Positions 8,961-17,818 are shown, numbered from the stretch's first letter. The stretch is 64,000 nt of DNA from RGIG6353 sp045660745 (GCA_045660745.1 JAZREJ010000014.1:21585-85584); one strand, 5' to 3'. Program-made: numbers and translations. The notes: generated by a model from the letters alone, not told the origin.

Positions 8961-9004
8961 AATATGCACCCCAAAGTTAAACACTTTTGGAGTGCATATT
9001 TTTT
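8961..9004 (+). terminator. Terminator of the SPFH cassette
   Basis: AATATGCACCCCAAAGT pairs, with one bulge and one mismatch, with ACTTTTGGAGTGCATATT, and is followed by TTTT on the plus strand. Confidence 0.75.
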
Positions 9005-9048
9005 ATGTGCTGAATTTTTCGAAGTATGCTATACTGCAACCTTCTCTT

Positions 9049-11127
9049 TTAGTGTTCCGTGCCCTCAAGTCTCGGAATCTCCTCACGCAGAATACGTTCC
9101 GTAACACCGAGCTTCCACTCGAGATTTGCGCGATGCCCCATGTAATCCATGCTCGGCTCAAAGCCAAGACGGGAATCAAAATCAACAAGCGGGAAAGTGG
9201 CATACACATTCAGAATCTCCTCTTCCGCAATGGCGCGCAGAGTTTCCAGATGCTCTTTGCGATCTCCTTCGCCATGTGCAATTGCCATTTTCTCCTTATA
9301 CCAGCGTCTTAAATGATGAGACGTGAGGAAGGTACGCCCCATAAACTCAGCAACGCCTACGATTCGCGTTGCCTCGTCGCGCTTATGCTCGGGGAGTTCC
9401 GACAACAGATTTCTCAAAAGCCCCGCACCCTCCAGCATACGCTCTGCACAAATGCGTGAGGCATCTATCTCAAGGTCAAAAATCTCGCGCTCGCGTGGGT
9501 CAAGGAGTTCTTTATCGGTTTTGTAAAAAGGGATACATATCCTGTTACCGCCACGGTGTGAGCCCTCAACACGCGGCAATTCGATATCCTCATCATCAAA
9601 AAGCACCAGCGGATAGGCAGGTCCTATGCGTAATGGACCGTATTGCTCTCGTATACCCGTAATGATATTATAAACACCTTCGTCAAAAAGAGTGTAGGCT
9701 CTCCTAACGGCTGTCAGATTCTCCTCTCCCCAATCGCGTACAATCAAACGGTTCAAAATCGTCTCACCGTCAGGATCGGTCTCGGTAAAATATGCCTTGG
9801 CAAGCTCGGAGATAAAGGAAGGGTAAAAACCGTAGTGGTGGCTTTCCATTGATCCGCAAAGTCCGTATTTTTCGTGGCAGTCACGAATGTGGCGGTACCT
9901 CTCCGACCATACTCCCGGAGCAGGCTCATACGGCACAACACCCACATCCCAAGTAAGCCCTCCCGCGTTTGTCATAGAGTAAAGCGGAATACCTCTCCGT
10001 GCGGCGGCATCTGCCTCGCTAAGAAAATACTTACCGGGGTACGGGAATGATGCAGTATAATCGGTTGAGCGTGTGGGAACACCCAAGCGCTCTCCGTCTT
10101 CAAACATTTCAAAGGTGACTTCAAGACTTATATCGCGAGGAAGTCTGTCAATAAGAGCAAGGCGGTCTGCCTCGTCGCAATATCCCCAGTTATACGTCCA
10201 AAACACAATGTCGGCGTCACATCGCTCGCGGCGAATGATTTTCTTTATCATGTCAAGCCACACGGGATAGTCAAAGCACGGAAACCACCCCGGGTTCGGC
10301 TTGCCGATAAGCTGTTTACCATCGGGACCTATGTTGTCAAGACGGAGCATTCCCGAGGTACGGGGGTCTTTACTCGGAAACTCCACACTTTCTCCTACTA
10401 GCACTACCCCCTTAAAGCCGGGACACTTGCGGAACAGATTACCGTAAAGGCTGTCATAAAACTCCTCGGCACCCTCATCGTCGGGATGAAGTCGGCTTTT
10501 CATATAACTGTAAGCATACACGTCAAGTCCGAAGCGCTCGGCACGTGCAATGAGTTCGTTGAAGCTGAATGAATGCGTAGGCGAACTGTCAACGTCACAT
10601 ACAAAAACCAATATTGCATTGACACCGCTGTGCGCAATGGCATTCAGGTGCTCATCAGGATAATTATCCTCGGCATAACCCGAATGAACCATACGGCATC
10701 GCATAATTGGACGGCGCTCGTTTCTGCCGAGGCTAAGATAGGGCGCTTCCTCGAAATTTATAAGATCCTCCAAGAGATAACTTGCCTGTGCCACGGCACG
10801 CTCGTCACGTCCCGTCAGACGCACTGCATTCTCTTGAACCTCAACACAATACGCTCCCTCTCCCTCGAGAGATGCGTCGATTTCATAAGTGATCGTGTTC
10901 CCTTTTCTGTTTTCACAAACTACAGTAAGGTCAACTCCCATAGAAACGGAAAAATAATCCTTAAGATCCAATGCAACGCGGTCAAGTAAGCCTTTGTCAT
11001 CGGGTGCAATGATGCTCCACTCCGACGTAATCTCAATCTGTCCCTCGTGCATTTGCTTATCCATTCTTCTGTTTGGACGATGCACCTGAAGCATACGCTT
11101 TTGAAAGTCGTACATTTGTTCTGCCAT
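9049..11127 (-). CDS. Large glycoside-hydrolase-like protein (hexosaminidase/glucuronidase-like layout), substrate unknown
   Basis: A 692-residue protein with no signal peptide. Residues 30-130 form a mixed alpha/beta region (SEWSIIAPDDKGLLDRVALD onward, then RDERAVAQASYLLEDLINFE) resembling the N-terminal domain that precedes TIM barrels in GH20- and GH67-type enzymes. After RRPIMRCRMVHSGYAEDNYP a barrel-like region follows, with HSGVNAILVFV and a VVLVGESVEFPSKD strand whose glutamate may be catalytic. The C-terminal 200 residues are helical and charged. The start follows CGGAGGACTGTGAA. It has its own transcription unit, since a terminator stands upstream after the glycerophosphodiesterase gene. 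The glycosidase call is an inference from layout; the protein could be a non-catalytic relative. Confidence 0.6.
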   Translation of the reverse strand: MAEQMYDFQKRMLQVHRPNRRMDKQMHEGQIEITSEWSIIAPDDKGLLDRVALDLKDYFSVSMGVDLTVVCENRKGNTITYEIDASLEGEGAYCVEVQENAVRLTGRDERAVAQASYLLEDLINFEEAPYLSLGRNERRPIMRCRMVHSGYAEDNYPDEHLNAIAHSGVNAILVFVCDVDSSPTHSFSFNELIARAERFGLDVYAYSYMKSRLHPDDEGAEEFYDSLYGNLFRKCPGFKGVVLVGESVEFPSKDPRTSGMLRLDNIGPDGKQLIGKPNPGWFPCFDYPVWLDMIKKIIRRERCDADIVFWTYNWGYCDEADRLALIDRLPRDISLEVTFEMFEDGERLGVPTRSTDYTASFPYPGKYFLSEADAAARRGIPLYSMTNAGGLTWDVGVVPYEPAPGVWSERYRHIRDCHEKYGLCGSMESHHYGFYPSFISELAKAYFTETDPDGETILNRLIVRDWGEENLTAVRRAYTLFDEGVYNIITGIREQYGPLRIGPAYPLVLFDDEDIELPRVEGSHRGGNRICIPFYKTDKELLDPREREIFDLEIDASRICAERMLEGAGLLRNLLSELPEHKRDEATRIVGVAEFMGRTFLTSHHLRRWYKEKMAIAHGEGDRKEHLETLRAIAEEEILNVYATFPLVDFDSRLGFEPSMDYMGHRANLEWKLGVTERILREEIPRLEGTEH

Positions 11128-11173
11128 TTCACAGTCCTCCGTTTCGGATATTTAAGTTTACAAGGCTTTTTGT

Positions 11174-11203
11174 AAAAGATCGATACGAAAAAACGTACCG
11201 ATC
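11174..11203 (-). terminator. Terminator at the end of the LRR-redox-glycosidase operon
   Basis: On the minus strand GATCGGTACG and CGTATCGATC form a stem with one wobble pair and a T-rich loop, followed by TTTT, just after the glycerophosphodiesterase stop. Confidence 0.7.
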
Positions 11204-11209
11204 TCTTTT

Positions 11210-11950
11210 TTACTCAAGTATATCGCTTGTGATGTAGTCAACACCCATTTCGGCAAGAGCTTCACCGTCGGGCACAAGATCGACCGTCCAACAGTTTACC
11301 TCTATTCCTTCGCTGTGAAGAAGGTCTATTGCCTCCTTATCGAGGGAATTGAATGCAATATCAAGGTCAAGACGATGTGCGCGAAGCTTGGCAATAAGGC
11401 TTGCATCCACCTTTGCACCCGTAAGGTACTGAATCTTTGCTTCGGGAAGAATATCACGCAGAATAACGCAGTTTTCATACACAAAGGAGATAAATATCAT
11501 TGAATCAAGGTATTCAAGATTTCTTATTATCTCAACCATTCTTTCAATATCTTCACGGGAAAATTCATTCTTAAGCTCTAAGATACACGCCTTACCGTAT
11601 TTTTTACAAATCGAAATATATTCCGCGAGAAGAGGAACTCTTATGTCGCGTCTTATTGTACTTCCGTCAAGGTCGGGAAGAACAACGTCTCGAAAATCCG
11701 CATAGCTGCACTTTTCAACGTTAATATCGCAGCTCTTATTTGACACCCTTGTCAGAGTCTCGTCATGCACCACAACGAAAACTCCGTCGGACGTTTTATG
11801 TACGTCGGTCTCAATTCCAAAATAGCTTCTGTTAGCCGCGGCAATAAATGCGGGACAGGTATTCTCTCTTTCAACCGCACTGAGTCCGCGATGGGCTACC
11901 ATCTTTACATTTCTTTTGTTGATTTTAATGGAATCGTTAAACTTAAACAT
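11210..11950 (-). CDS. Glycerophosphodiester phosphodiesterase (GDPD family)
   Basis: A 246-residue enzyme that would split glycerophosphodiesters into glycerol-3-phosphate and an alcohol. The family signature is present at the N-terminus: VAHRGLSAVERENTCPAF with the catalytic histidine, ETDVHKTSDGVFVVVHDETL with the metal-binding glutamate/aspartate and second histidine, and a later ACILELKNE. The C-terminal NCWTVDLVPDGEALAEMGVD is typical. No signal peptide is seen, so it acts in the cytoplasm on imported or recycled diesters. The ATG overlaps the stop of the upstream rhamnosidase-like gene by eight bases, with GAAGGAG as ribosome site. It ends the operon before a terminator. Confidence 0.9.
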   Translation of the reverse strand: MFKFNDSIKINKRNVKMVAHRGLSAVERENTCPAFIAAANRSYFGIETDVHKTSDGVFVVVHDETLTRVSNKSCDINVEKCSYADFRDVVLPDLDGSTIRRDIRVPLLAEYISICKKYGKACILELKNEFSREDIERMVEIIRNLEYLDSMIFISFVYENCVILRDILPEAKIQYLTGAKVDASLIAKLRAHRLDLDIAFNSLDKEAIDLLHSEGIEVNCWTVDLVPDGEALAEMGVDYITSDILE

Positions 11951-13445
11951 TATCGTTCTCCTTCAAAATATTTATCCAATACGCAGGAGTACAGCTCCAC
12001 GCGTGGCAGGCACTGTTTATCTCGGCGGCGTTATATGGCGACTCAAAATCATTTTGAGGATTAAATATCTCAGGACAGGTATCAAAGCCCGCTTCGGCTA
12101 TTTTTCCCCATATATTCTTTATCACCTCAAGTGCCTTCTCGCAAAGTCCGACACTCACAAGAGCCTCTATGTAATAGTGTATCATATAAGGAGTCCGAGG
12201 CGTATATTCGGTATCAAGAGTATCAAGTCCTTCAAGCAAGCTACAGCTTTCTTCAAGTGTCAAAACACCCGACAAGACTCCCCATATCTGAGAATGTACC
12301 GATATCTGTCCTGACGGAGCAGTGAAGGCTCCGTTTTTATAAAGGATCAAAAGCTGAGCGCTTCTCTTTTCACGCTCTTTTGTAATACTGTCATGCTTTT
12401 TGCCTAATATTTTTGATATTTCTTCAAGCTGTCTGAGTGTATAGATAAACACTCCAAGCAATGCACAGCTCTTATCAAGCCCGGGGCACCAGTCAATAAA
12501 GCTGCCTTCCGCAACACTCTGAAAATCTCTGTCCAGCCTTTCCGAAACGATATCTGCCTGATCCTTTGCGATATCATATATCTCACGCAAAAGGGACTTA
12601 TCCTCGGTTGCCACGTAATAGTCATAAATACAGGAAATAAGAAAGAGTGAATAATCTGCAAACGTCCATTCGAGTCGATATGGCGGAGAATCGGGATAAA
12701 CGCAGGGCACCACTTCCCCGTTTGAATTAAGGTATCCCGCAAAAAGGTATATGCACCTTTTTACAAGGTCAATATTTTTAAAGGTCTTGTAATCGACAAG
12801 CGCCTGAAGTCTGAGGTCCCCTATCCAAAGACGTCTGTCACGCTTCGGACCGTCCTCAAACACATCTTGCTCACAGTCCCTGAGTGTCAGTAAAGACATT
12901 TCATATATTTTATCAAGCAACGTGTCTCCCGTGCTGAGCACAGGAGCGTCTTTAATATCGACCGCCGAAACGCTCTTGACAAAAATATCGTTTATCTCTA
13001 TCGGGAAGGCAGCCGAATCAAGCCTTTTTATCTTTAAAAATCTAAAGGAGTAACGTCTTTCAAGTGTGATTGAGGCAGGAGTGAATATCGCAGTTCTCTC
13101 CTCTCTTTGAAGCCATCCGCTTCCGAGCAATCCCTCGTAATTCTCCTTCTCTATCTCAAGCGGAAACTCCCCGAAGTAAAAACCAAGCCTTACGGGAGAA
13201 TCGGATATATTACCATCAGGACAAACAAGCGAAAAGGAAAGATATCCTACCGTATGCTCGCCGAAATCAAGTATTATCTCATCCCCCGACGAAATACGTA
13301 TTTTTTCACTAAAGTCGTTTACATGCTCAGTGCAAAGACCCTGAAAACTAGACTCCTCTTTTTTTATACGAACGATTGCCGCAGGGCAGACAGTCCTTGT
13401 CTTTAATTCTTTTTTTAACTTTTCAGCCTCTTTTATAAAATTCAT
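11943..13445 (-). CDS. Alpha-L-rhamnosidase-like (six-hairpin glycosidase) protein
   Basis: A 500-residue protein. The central part carries the GH78 alpha-L-rhamnosidase signature EDGPKRDRRLWIGDLRLQAL near residue 200, with the acidic residues expected in the (alpha/alpha)6 barrel, followed by YPDSPPYRLEWTFADYSLFL and later FIDWCPGLDKSCALLG. The N-terminal 160 residues form a beta-rich domain. At 500 residues it is shorter than most GH78 enzymes, which usually carry extra beta-sandwich domains. No signal peptide, so the substrate should be intracellular oligosaccharides or glycosides. It starts in a four-base ATGA overlap with the thioredoxin-like gene and overlaps the glycerophosphodiesterase gene by eight bases. 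Confidence 0.75.
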   Translation of the reverse strand: MNFIKEAEKLKKELKTRTVCPAAIVRIKKEESSFQGLCTEHVNDFSEKIRISSGDEIILDFGEHTVGYLSFSLVCPDGNISDSPVRLGFYFGEFPLEIEKENYEGLLGSGWLQREERTAIFTPASITLERRYSFRFLKIKRLDSAAFPIEINDIFVKSVSAVDIKDAPVLSTGDTLLDKIYEMSLLTLRDCEQDVFEDGPKRDRRLWIGDLRLQALVDYKTFKNIDLVKRCIYLFAGYLNSNGEVVPCVYPDSPPYRLEWTFADYSLFLISCIYDYYVATEDKSLLREIYDIAKDQADIVSERLDRDFQSVAEGSFIDWCPGLDKSCALLGVFIYTLRQLEEISKILGKKHDSITKEREKRSAQLLILYKNGAFTAPSGQISVHSQIWGVLSGVLTLEESCSLLEGLDTLDTEYTPRTPYMIHYYIEALVSVGLCEKALEVIKNIWGKIAEAGFDTCPEIFNPQNDFESPYNAAEINSACHAWSCTPAYWINILKENDNV

Positions 13446-14002
13446 TTTATCATACCAATTACTTTTTCAAGAATTTCAGAGTCTATTTGACCTCGTGCGT
13501 AGGTCACAAATTCGCCATCGGCATTTATAAAAAGTGTCATTGGAATACTTGTTACTCCATAGGTGTATGCCGCAGAAAGGTCAGTGTCAAAATAAATCGG
13601 GAACGTGAAATCAGTGCTCTCAAGATACGACCTTGCAACACTGACAGTCTCTTGTGCGCCGTCGGTCATGTTGACCATCATGAACACCACTTCTTCGCCG
13701 TGCTTTTTATAGGTTTCCTCAAAATCCGGGAGCTCGGCTTTACAGGGGGGACACCAGCTCGCCCAAAAATTTACAACAACCGGTTTGCCCTTCATATCCG
13801 AAAGCTTTACTGCGTTGCCATCCGTATCGTACACCGTAAAATCGGGAGCAGTATAATCGGTATCTTTTTGCGAATCGTCCTCATTAACGGGAACAAGTAT
13901 GTCGGGCGCATAGTCATCCGACAAATGACGGTACAAAACGGTAACTCCCACAATGAGAGCCGTCATCACTGCCAAAATTATAAGCCATGAATACTTTTTC
14001 AT
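13442..14002 (-). CDS. TlpA/ResA-like membrane-anchored thiol-disulfide oxidoreductase
   Basis: A 186-residue protein with an N-terminal membrane anchor (WLIILAVMTALIVGVTVLY), a linker of about 30 residues and a thioredoxin fold with the redox motif WASWCPPCKAELP near residue 85. The cis-proline region is SIPMTLFINADGE. The catalytic domain should face outside the membrane, where it would reduce disulfides with electrons supplied by the CcdA-like protein encoded just upstream. Such CcdA-TlpA pairs are well established for reducing-type extracytoplasmic thiol chemistry. The stop overlaps the next start by four bases. Confidence 0.9.
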   Translation of the reverse strand: MKKYSWLIILAVMTALIVGVTVLYRHLSDDYAPDILVPVNEDDSQKDTDYTAPDFTVYDTDGNAVKLSDMKGKPVVVNFWASWCPPCKAELPDFEETYKKHGEEVVFMMVNMTDGAQETVSVARSYLESTDFTFPIYFDTDLSAAYTYGVTSIPMTLFINADGEFVTYARGQIDSEILEKVIGMIK

Positions 14003-14005
14003 ATC

Positions 14006-14665
14006 TCACTCTAAAAACACAATAAGTCTTCCGAGATATCCCGTCATCATAAGAACACCGACAAAGATGAGGAGCCCTCCGCAAACAGTATTTATTACGT
14101 TATAATGCCTTTTGATAACATTGAACGCACCCTTTAATTTATCAATGAGAAGCGCACTTGCAATATACGGTATCCCGAGTCCCGCCGAATAAACAAGAAG
14201 CATCAAAATTCCCTTTGCCACGCTTCCCTGTTGAGACGCAAGCATGAGTGCCGAACCGAGGAAGGCTCCGACGCAAGGAGTCCAACCTATTGAAAACACC
14301 ATGCCGAATAGGGTTGAAGAAAAGAATCCAAGAGTTCTTTTGCCACCTATTTTAAATCCCTTCAGAAAGTTTAAGCAAAACACTCCCATAAAACTCAGTC
14401 CGAAAAATACAACGATTAGTCCCGTCACGATATTTACAGCCGTCTTCCATCTTATAAGGAAGGCTCCGAGAGTTCCCGCCGCCGCGCCCAACGCAATAAA
14501 TACAAGAGTAAAGCCGAGTACGAATCCGAGTGCATTTTTAAGAGTCTTTGACGTGCGGGATTCCTCTACTCCCGCAAAAAATGAAACGTATATGGGGAGC
14601 ATGGGAAGCATACAGGGAGAGACAAACGTTATTATCCCCTCAAGAAAGGTGATAAAATATATCAT
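14006..14665 (-). CDS. ccdA: CcdA-type cytochrome c biogenesis / transmembrane electron transfer protein
   Basis: A 219-residue membrane protein with six predicted helices. The two redox cysteines of the DsbD/CcdA family are visible: VSPCMLPMLPIYVSF at residues 16-30 and GWTPCVGAFLGSAL around residue 130. Family members carry electrons from cytoplasmic thioredoxin to extracytoplasmic thioredoxin-like partners; the adjacent TlpA-like gene, three bases after the stop, is the obvious partner. There is no cytochrome c maturation gene nearby, so the target here is probably something other than haem attachment. It overlaps the upstream FAD oxidoreductase by four bases. Confidence 0.9.
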   Translation of the reverse strand: MIYFITFLEGIITFVSPCMLPMLPIYVSFFAGVEESRTSKTLKNALGFVLGFTLVFIALGAAAGTLGAFLIRWKTAVNIVTGLIVVFFGLSFMGVFCLNFLKGFKIGGKRTLGFFSSTLFGMVFSIGWTPCVGAFLGSALMLASQQGSVAKGILMLLVYSAGLGIPYIASALLIDKLKGAFNVIKRHYNVINTVCGGLLIFVGVLMMTGYLGRLIVFLE

Positions 14666-15858
14666 AAAATCTCCGAAATATGAAGCTTTACTCCATTCTC
14701 TGCAAGCTTTTTCTGCAAAGCGGACACGTCAAGAGTTGAAAAGTCATCGGTCATAGCCGCAGCAACACCTGCTGCTTCACCGGTTACGGCACAGCACGGA
14801 ATGACTCGCATAACGTCCCACAAAGTCTCATTAACACTTGTACAGCGCCCTGCGCAAATAAGATTCTTAACAGTCTTGCTGTAAAGCGTTCTGAATGGCA
14901 CCTCATATACGGGGCCTCTTCTTTTCCAGTTTGATACCATGCCTATGGAATCGTCAAAATGCTTATGGTCCTCTGTGTGGGCAAGCTCGTATTCACCTAC
15001 GATTTTTCTTGTCATACGAAGCTGAGGAGTAGTGGCTATCGTTGTGGGCCAAAGAGTCGGGTCCTTTTCTCTTTTTTTCAGATAATCCACAAAAAGAACC
15101 TGATGAGAAAGCCTTGTGAAATCAGATATCTCTTCTCCGTCAAGCCCTGTAAACCTGCGGTCTATAATAGGCTTTACATCATCATCCTTCCTCTCCTCAT
15201 CGGGAATATCGGATGCTCCGAGCAAAAGCAGATTATATCCCTTTTCTCCGACGTAATAGTACCACGCCGCAAGAATATTGCCTTGCTTGAAGTTTTGTGT
15301 TGGCGCACCCGAAAAATGTGCAATGTCACAATCACCCGTGGCATCAACAATGCTTTTAACACCCCATGCAAGGCGTCCTGATTTGTTTTCGGTTATAACG
15401 TGGGATATCTTATCCCCGTCCATGTCAACACCTACGGCATAGGTTCCATACATTATATCAACGCCGTTATCGTACAAAAGCTTTTCGGCAAGGATCGCAA
15501 AGACCTGAGCATTATATCTTACCTCAAAGCGTTTGTCCTTCTCGGTTCTCGTACCCTTACCGTCCAGCCAATTTTCGGGGTACAAAGCCTCAGCACCATA
15601 CATTACCGAAAGTCTTAAAAGCTCCTCTGCAATACCGAAGCTCACCTGATGCCCAAAGCCGTCGCAAAGAGGAAGATATATGGTTACAAGGCCCGCCGTA
15701 CCAAGTCCTCCGAGCATATAGCCCTTTTCGAAAAGGACGACCTTAGCACCGCTTCTTGCCGCGGCAAGAGCCGCAGATATTCCCGCAAATCCTCCGCCGC
15801 ATACCGCGATGTCATAGCTTTTGTGTATTTTTATTCTGTTTTTTTCCTCAATATACAT
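14662..15858 (-). CDS. FAD-dependent oxidoreductase (FAD_oxidored-type), substrate unknown
   Basis: A 398-residue flavoprotein. A dinucleotide-binding motif stands at residues 16-30 (DIAVCGGGFAGISAA), followed by the acid after beta-2 in KVVLFEKGYMLGGLGTAGL, the pattern of FAD-dependent oxidoreductases of the FAD_oxidored family. A second FAD-contact region is SIVDATGDCDIAHFSGAP, and the C-terminal motif is NLICAGRCTSVNETLWDVMR. No signal peptide. It starts 11 bases after the LRR gene and ends in a four-base overlap with ccdA, so it is clearly in the same operon. Relatives act on varied small molecules or have unknown substrates; none can be named. Confidence 0.85.
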   Translation of the reverse strand: MYIEEKNRIKIHKSYDIAVCGGGFAGISAALAAARSGAKVVLFEKGYMLGGLGTAGLVTIYLPLCDGFGHQVSFGIAEELLRLSVMYGAEALYPENWLDGKGTRTEKDKRFEVRYNAQVFAILAEKLLYDNGVDIMYGTYAVGVDMDGDKISHVITENKSGRLAWGVKSIVDATGDCDIAHFSGAPTQNFKQGNILAAWYYYVGEKGYNLLLLGASDIPDEERKDDDVKPIIDRRFTGLDGEEISDFTRLSHQVLFVDYLKKREKDPTLWPTTIATTPQLRMTRKIVGEYELAHTEDHKHFDDSIGMVSNWKRRGPVYEVPFRTLYSKTVKNLICAGRCTSVNETLWDVMRVIPCCAVTGEAAGVAAAMTDDFSTLDVSALQKKLAENGVKLHISEIL

Positions 15859-15869
15859 GACTTTTCTCC

Positions 15870-16880
15870 TTATTCGTATCTTACACCGCTATCACGGGCA
15901 AATTTTTCAGACGCAGTGCCGCGCGTTAGGCTTACCTTTACCTTTTCACATCCGCGAAATACCATCCATCCGCCGGCAATAAATGAATCGGGGATATTGA
16001 CCTTTTCAAGATTTACACATCCCGAAAAAGCCTTGTCGCCTATTATCTTGACCCCGTCGGGAAGCTTGACGCTCCTGAGGAAGGTGCAGTTCATAAAAGA
16101 TTCCCCCCCGATAAACGTCACCCCGTCCGGGACAGTCACGTTTTCGGCTTTTCCGTAATAGTTATACAAAATTCCGTTTGCTATAACAAAGCCGTCACCA
16201 TCTGCAATTCCGGGGCAGCCGAAGAATGCGTTTGCGCCAACCTTCACACCGTTTTGGGGAAGATTGATACTCGAAAGGCGGTGACACCCGTAAAAGGCAT
16301 ATTCACCTATCTCCGAAATACCGCTCGGTAATATAACACTCTCAAGAGACGTGCATCCTAAAAACGTGTTGTTCCCAACAACCTTGACCCCGTTTGGAAT
16401 GCGAATGCTTTTAAGGCTTTCGCAATGGTAAAAGGCATACGATCCCATCGTGCAAACAGTGTCGGGGAGAATGACCTCGGAAAGCTTTTTGCATTCCGAA
16501 AAAGCACTCCATCCAAGAGATTTGACACCTCTCGGTACAACGATCTTTTCTAGGCTTGAGCATTCAGAAAACGCATCCTTATCAATAATCTCAATGCCGT
16601 CGGGAAGAGCTATGGATTTAAGACTCTCGCATCCAGAAAAAGCGCCGTAGCCAATGGTCTTAACGCCGTCTTTTATATCTATCCTTTCAAGATTTTTGCA
16701 TCCCAAAAAAGCATTTCTGCCAATCTCGGCAATACTATTCGGAAGAGTCACCGAAGCAAGACTCTCGCATCCGGAAAAAGCGTACCAGCCAATACCTCTG
16801 ACTCCATCGGGCACAGTGACGTTTTTCTCTTTTCCGTTATATTTTACAAGCTTTTCGTTTTCTATTACAAATTCAATCAT
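15870..16880 (-). CDS. BspA-type leucine-rich repeat (LRR_5) protein without signal peptide
   Basis: A 336-residue protein made almost entirely of about twelve 23-residue repeats with the pattern VxLPDGVxxIGxxAFxGCxxLxx, the BspA/LRR_5 type. One break of about 20 residues (GDGFVIANGILYNYYGKAEN) divides the array after the ninth repeat. There is no signal peptide, membrane anchor or sorting motif, which is different from the secreted adhesin BspA; the opening MIEFVIENEKLVKYNGKEKN suggests a cytoplasmic member of the family. It heads the operon that continues into the FAD oxidoreductase gene eleven bases downstream, with a clear promoter at 16916-16944. Likely a protein-binding scaffold; partner unknown. 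Confidence 0.85.
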   Translation of the reverse strand: MIEFVIENEKLVKYNGKEKNVTVPDGVRGIGWYAFSGCESLASVTLPNSIAEIGRNAFLGCKNLERIDIKDGVKTIGYGAFSGCESLKSIALPDGIEIIDKDAFSECSSLEKIVVPRGVKSLGWSAFSECKKLSEVILPDTVCTMGSYAFYHCESLKSIRIPNGVKVVGNNTFLGCTSLESVILPSGISEIGEYAFYGCHRLSSINLPQNGVKVGANAFFGCPGIADGDGFVIANGILYNYYGKAENVTVPDGVTFIGGESFMNCTFLRSVKLPDGVKIIGDKAFSGCVNLEKVNIPDSFIAGGWMVFRGCEKVKVSLTRGTASEKFARDSGVRYE

Positions 16881-16915
16881 TTGATACCCCCATTCAAGTA
16901 TAAAACTTTAATACA

Positions 16916-16944
16916 ATTTTATCCTTTTATTTCTATTTTGTCAA
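16916..16944 (-). promoter_or_regulatory. Promoter of the LRR-redox-glycosidase operon
   Basis: On the minus strand TTGACA, 17 bases, TAAAAT, about 36 bases before the LRR start. Confidence 0.7.
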
Positions 16945-17014
16945 TGATTGATATTAAAAAAACAAAGAAAATGAGTGCTCAGCAACATTTTTTTGAGTGG
17001 TATGACAGCACCTT

Positions 17015-17052
17015 ACAAAAAATCAAGGATGCGGTGTTTTTAAAACACCGCC
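17015..17052 (-). terminator. Terminator of the rnc operon
   Basis: On the minus strand GCGGTGTTTT and AAAACACCGC form a 10-bp stem, followed after a short gap by a run of six T. It lies just past the rnc stop. Confidence 0.55.
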
Positions 17053-17071
17053 TCCGCTTGAATCATTCGTG

Positions 17072-17818
17072 TCAAACGTTTTCTCCGAAAAGCGCAAGAG
17101 CTTCGCGTGCCGCCACCTGTTCGGCATCCTGCTTGCTTCTGCCCTGTCCCTCACCTATGGTATTTGAATTAAGCATTACTCTGACAACAAATGTCTTATC
17201 GTGGTCGGGCCCGAAAGAACGTACCTGCACATACTCGAGCTTATCTCCCTTTGAGTTCTGTACTATCTGCTGAAGCGCTCCCTTGTAATTGACTATACCG
17301 CCTCTCTTACGGGTAGAAAGCATTTCATCTATTCTTGAAAGTACAGCCATCATAACAACCGGTCTTACCGTATCAACGTCAAATCCACTGTCGATAAACA
17401 CCGCCGCAAAAAGCGCCTCGGAAGCGTCCGCAAGTATGGATTTACGATTTCTTCCGTCGGTCTTTTCCTCCCCGTTTCCGAGAAGAAGGTATTCGCCAAG
17501 TCCTATACTCTTTGCAAAAGCAAAAAGAGCATCCTCGCACACAGCAAATGCGCGAAGCTTTGTAAGCTCTCCTTCGGGAAGAGAGGTCAAGGATGTGAAA
17601 ATATACTGAGACACCACAAGTGAGAGTACCGAATCTCCCAGAAATTCAAGGCGCTCATTACACGGAATGTTTATTTTCTGAGAGCGCTTTTCATTAGAAT
17701 AGGAGGAATGAGTAAGTGCCTCCCACAAAAGGCTTTTATTCTTGAATCTGTAATCTATCTTTCCCTCAAGGATGTCACAGTTTGCCATAAACTCGGGAGA
17801 ATATGCGCTCTTAATCAT
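17072..17818 (-). CDS. rnc: Ribonuclease III
   Basis: A 248-residue double-strand-specific endoribonuclease for rRNA and mRNA processing. The RNase III signature NERLEFLGDSVLSLVVSQYI lies near residue 55, with the catalytic acids E and D, and a second acidic site appears in ILADASEALFAAVFIDSG near residue 125. The C-terminal 75 residues form a double-stranded RNA binding domain (NYKGALQQIVQ... GEGQGRSKQDAEQVAAREAL). The start overlaps the plsX stop by eight bases. The plsX-rnc order matches many Firmicutes, although acpP, often between them, is absent here. It is the last gene of the long minus-strand operon. Confidence 0.97.
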   Translation of the reverse strand: MIKSAYSPEFMANCDILEGKIDYRFKNKSLLWEALTHSSYSNEKRSQKINIPCNERLEFLGDSVLSLVVSQYIFTSLTSLPEGELTKLRAFAVCEDALFAFAKSIGLGEYLLLGNGEEKTDGRNRKSILADASEALFAAVFIDSGFDVDTVRPVVMMAVLSRIDEMLSTRKRGGIVNYKGALQQIVQNSKGDKLEYVQVRSFGPDHDKTFVVRVMLNSNTIGEGQGRSKQDAEQVAAREALALFGENV

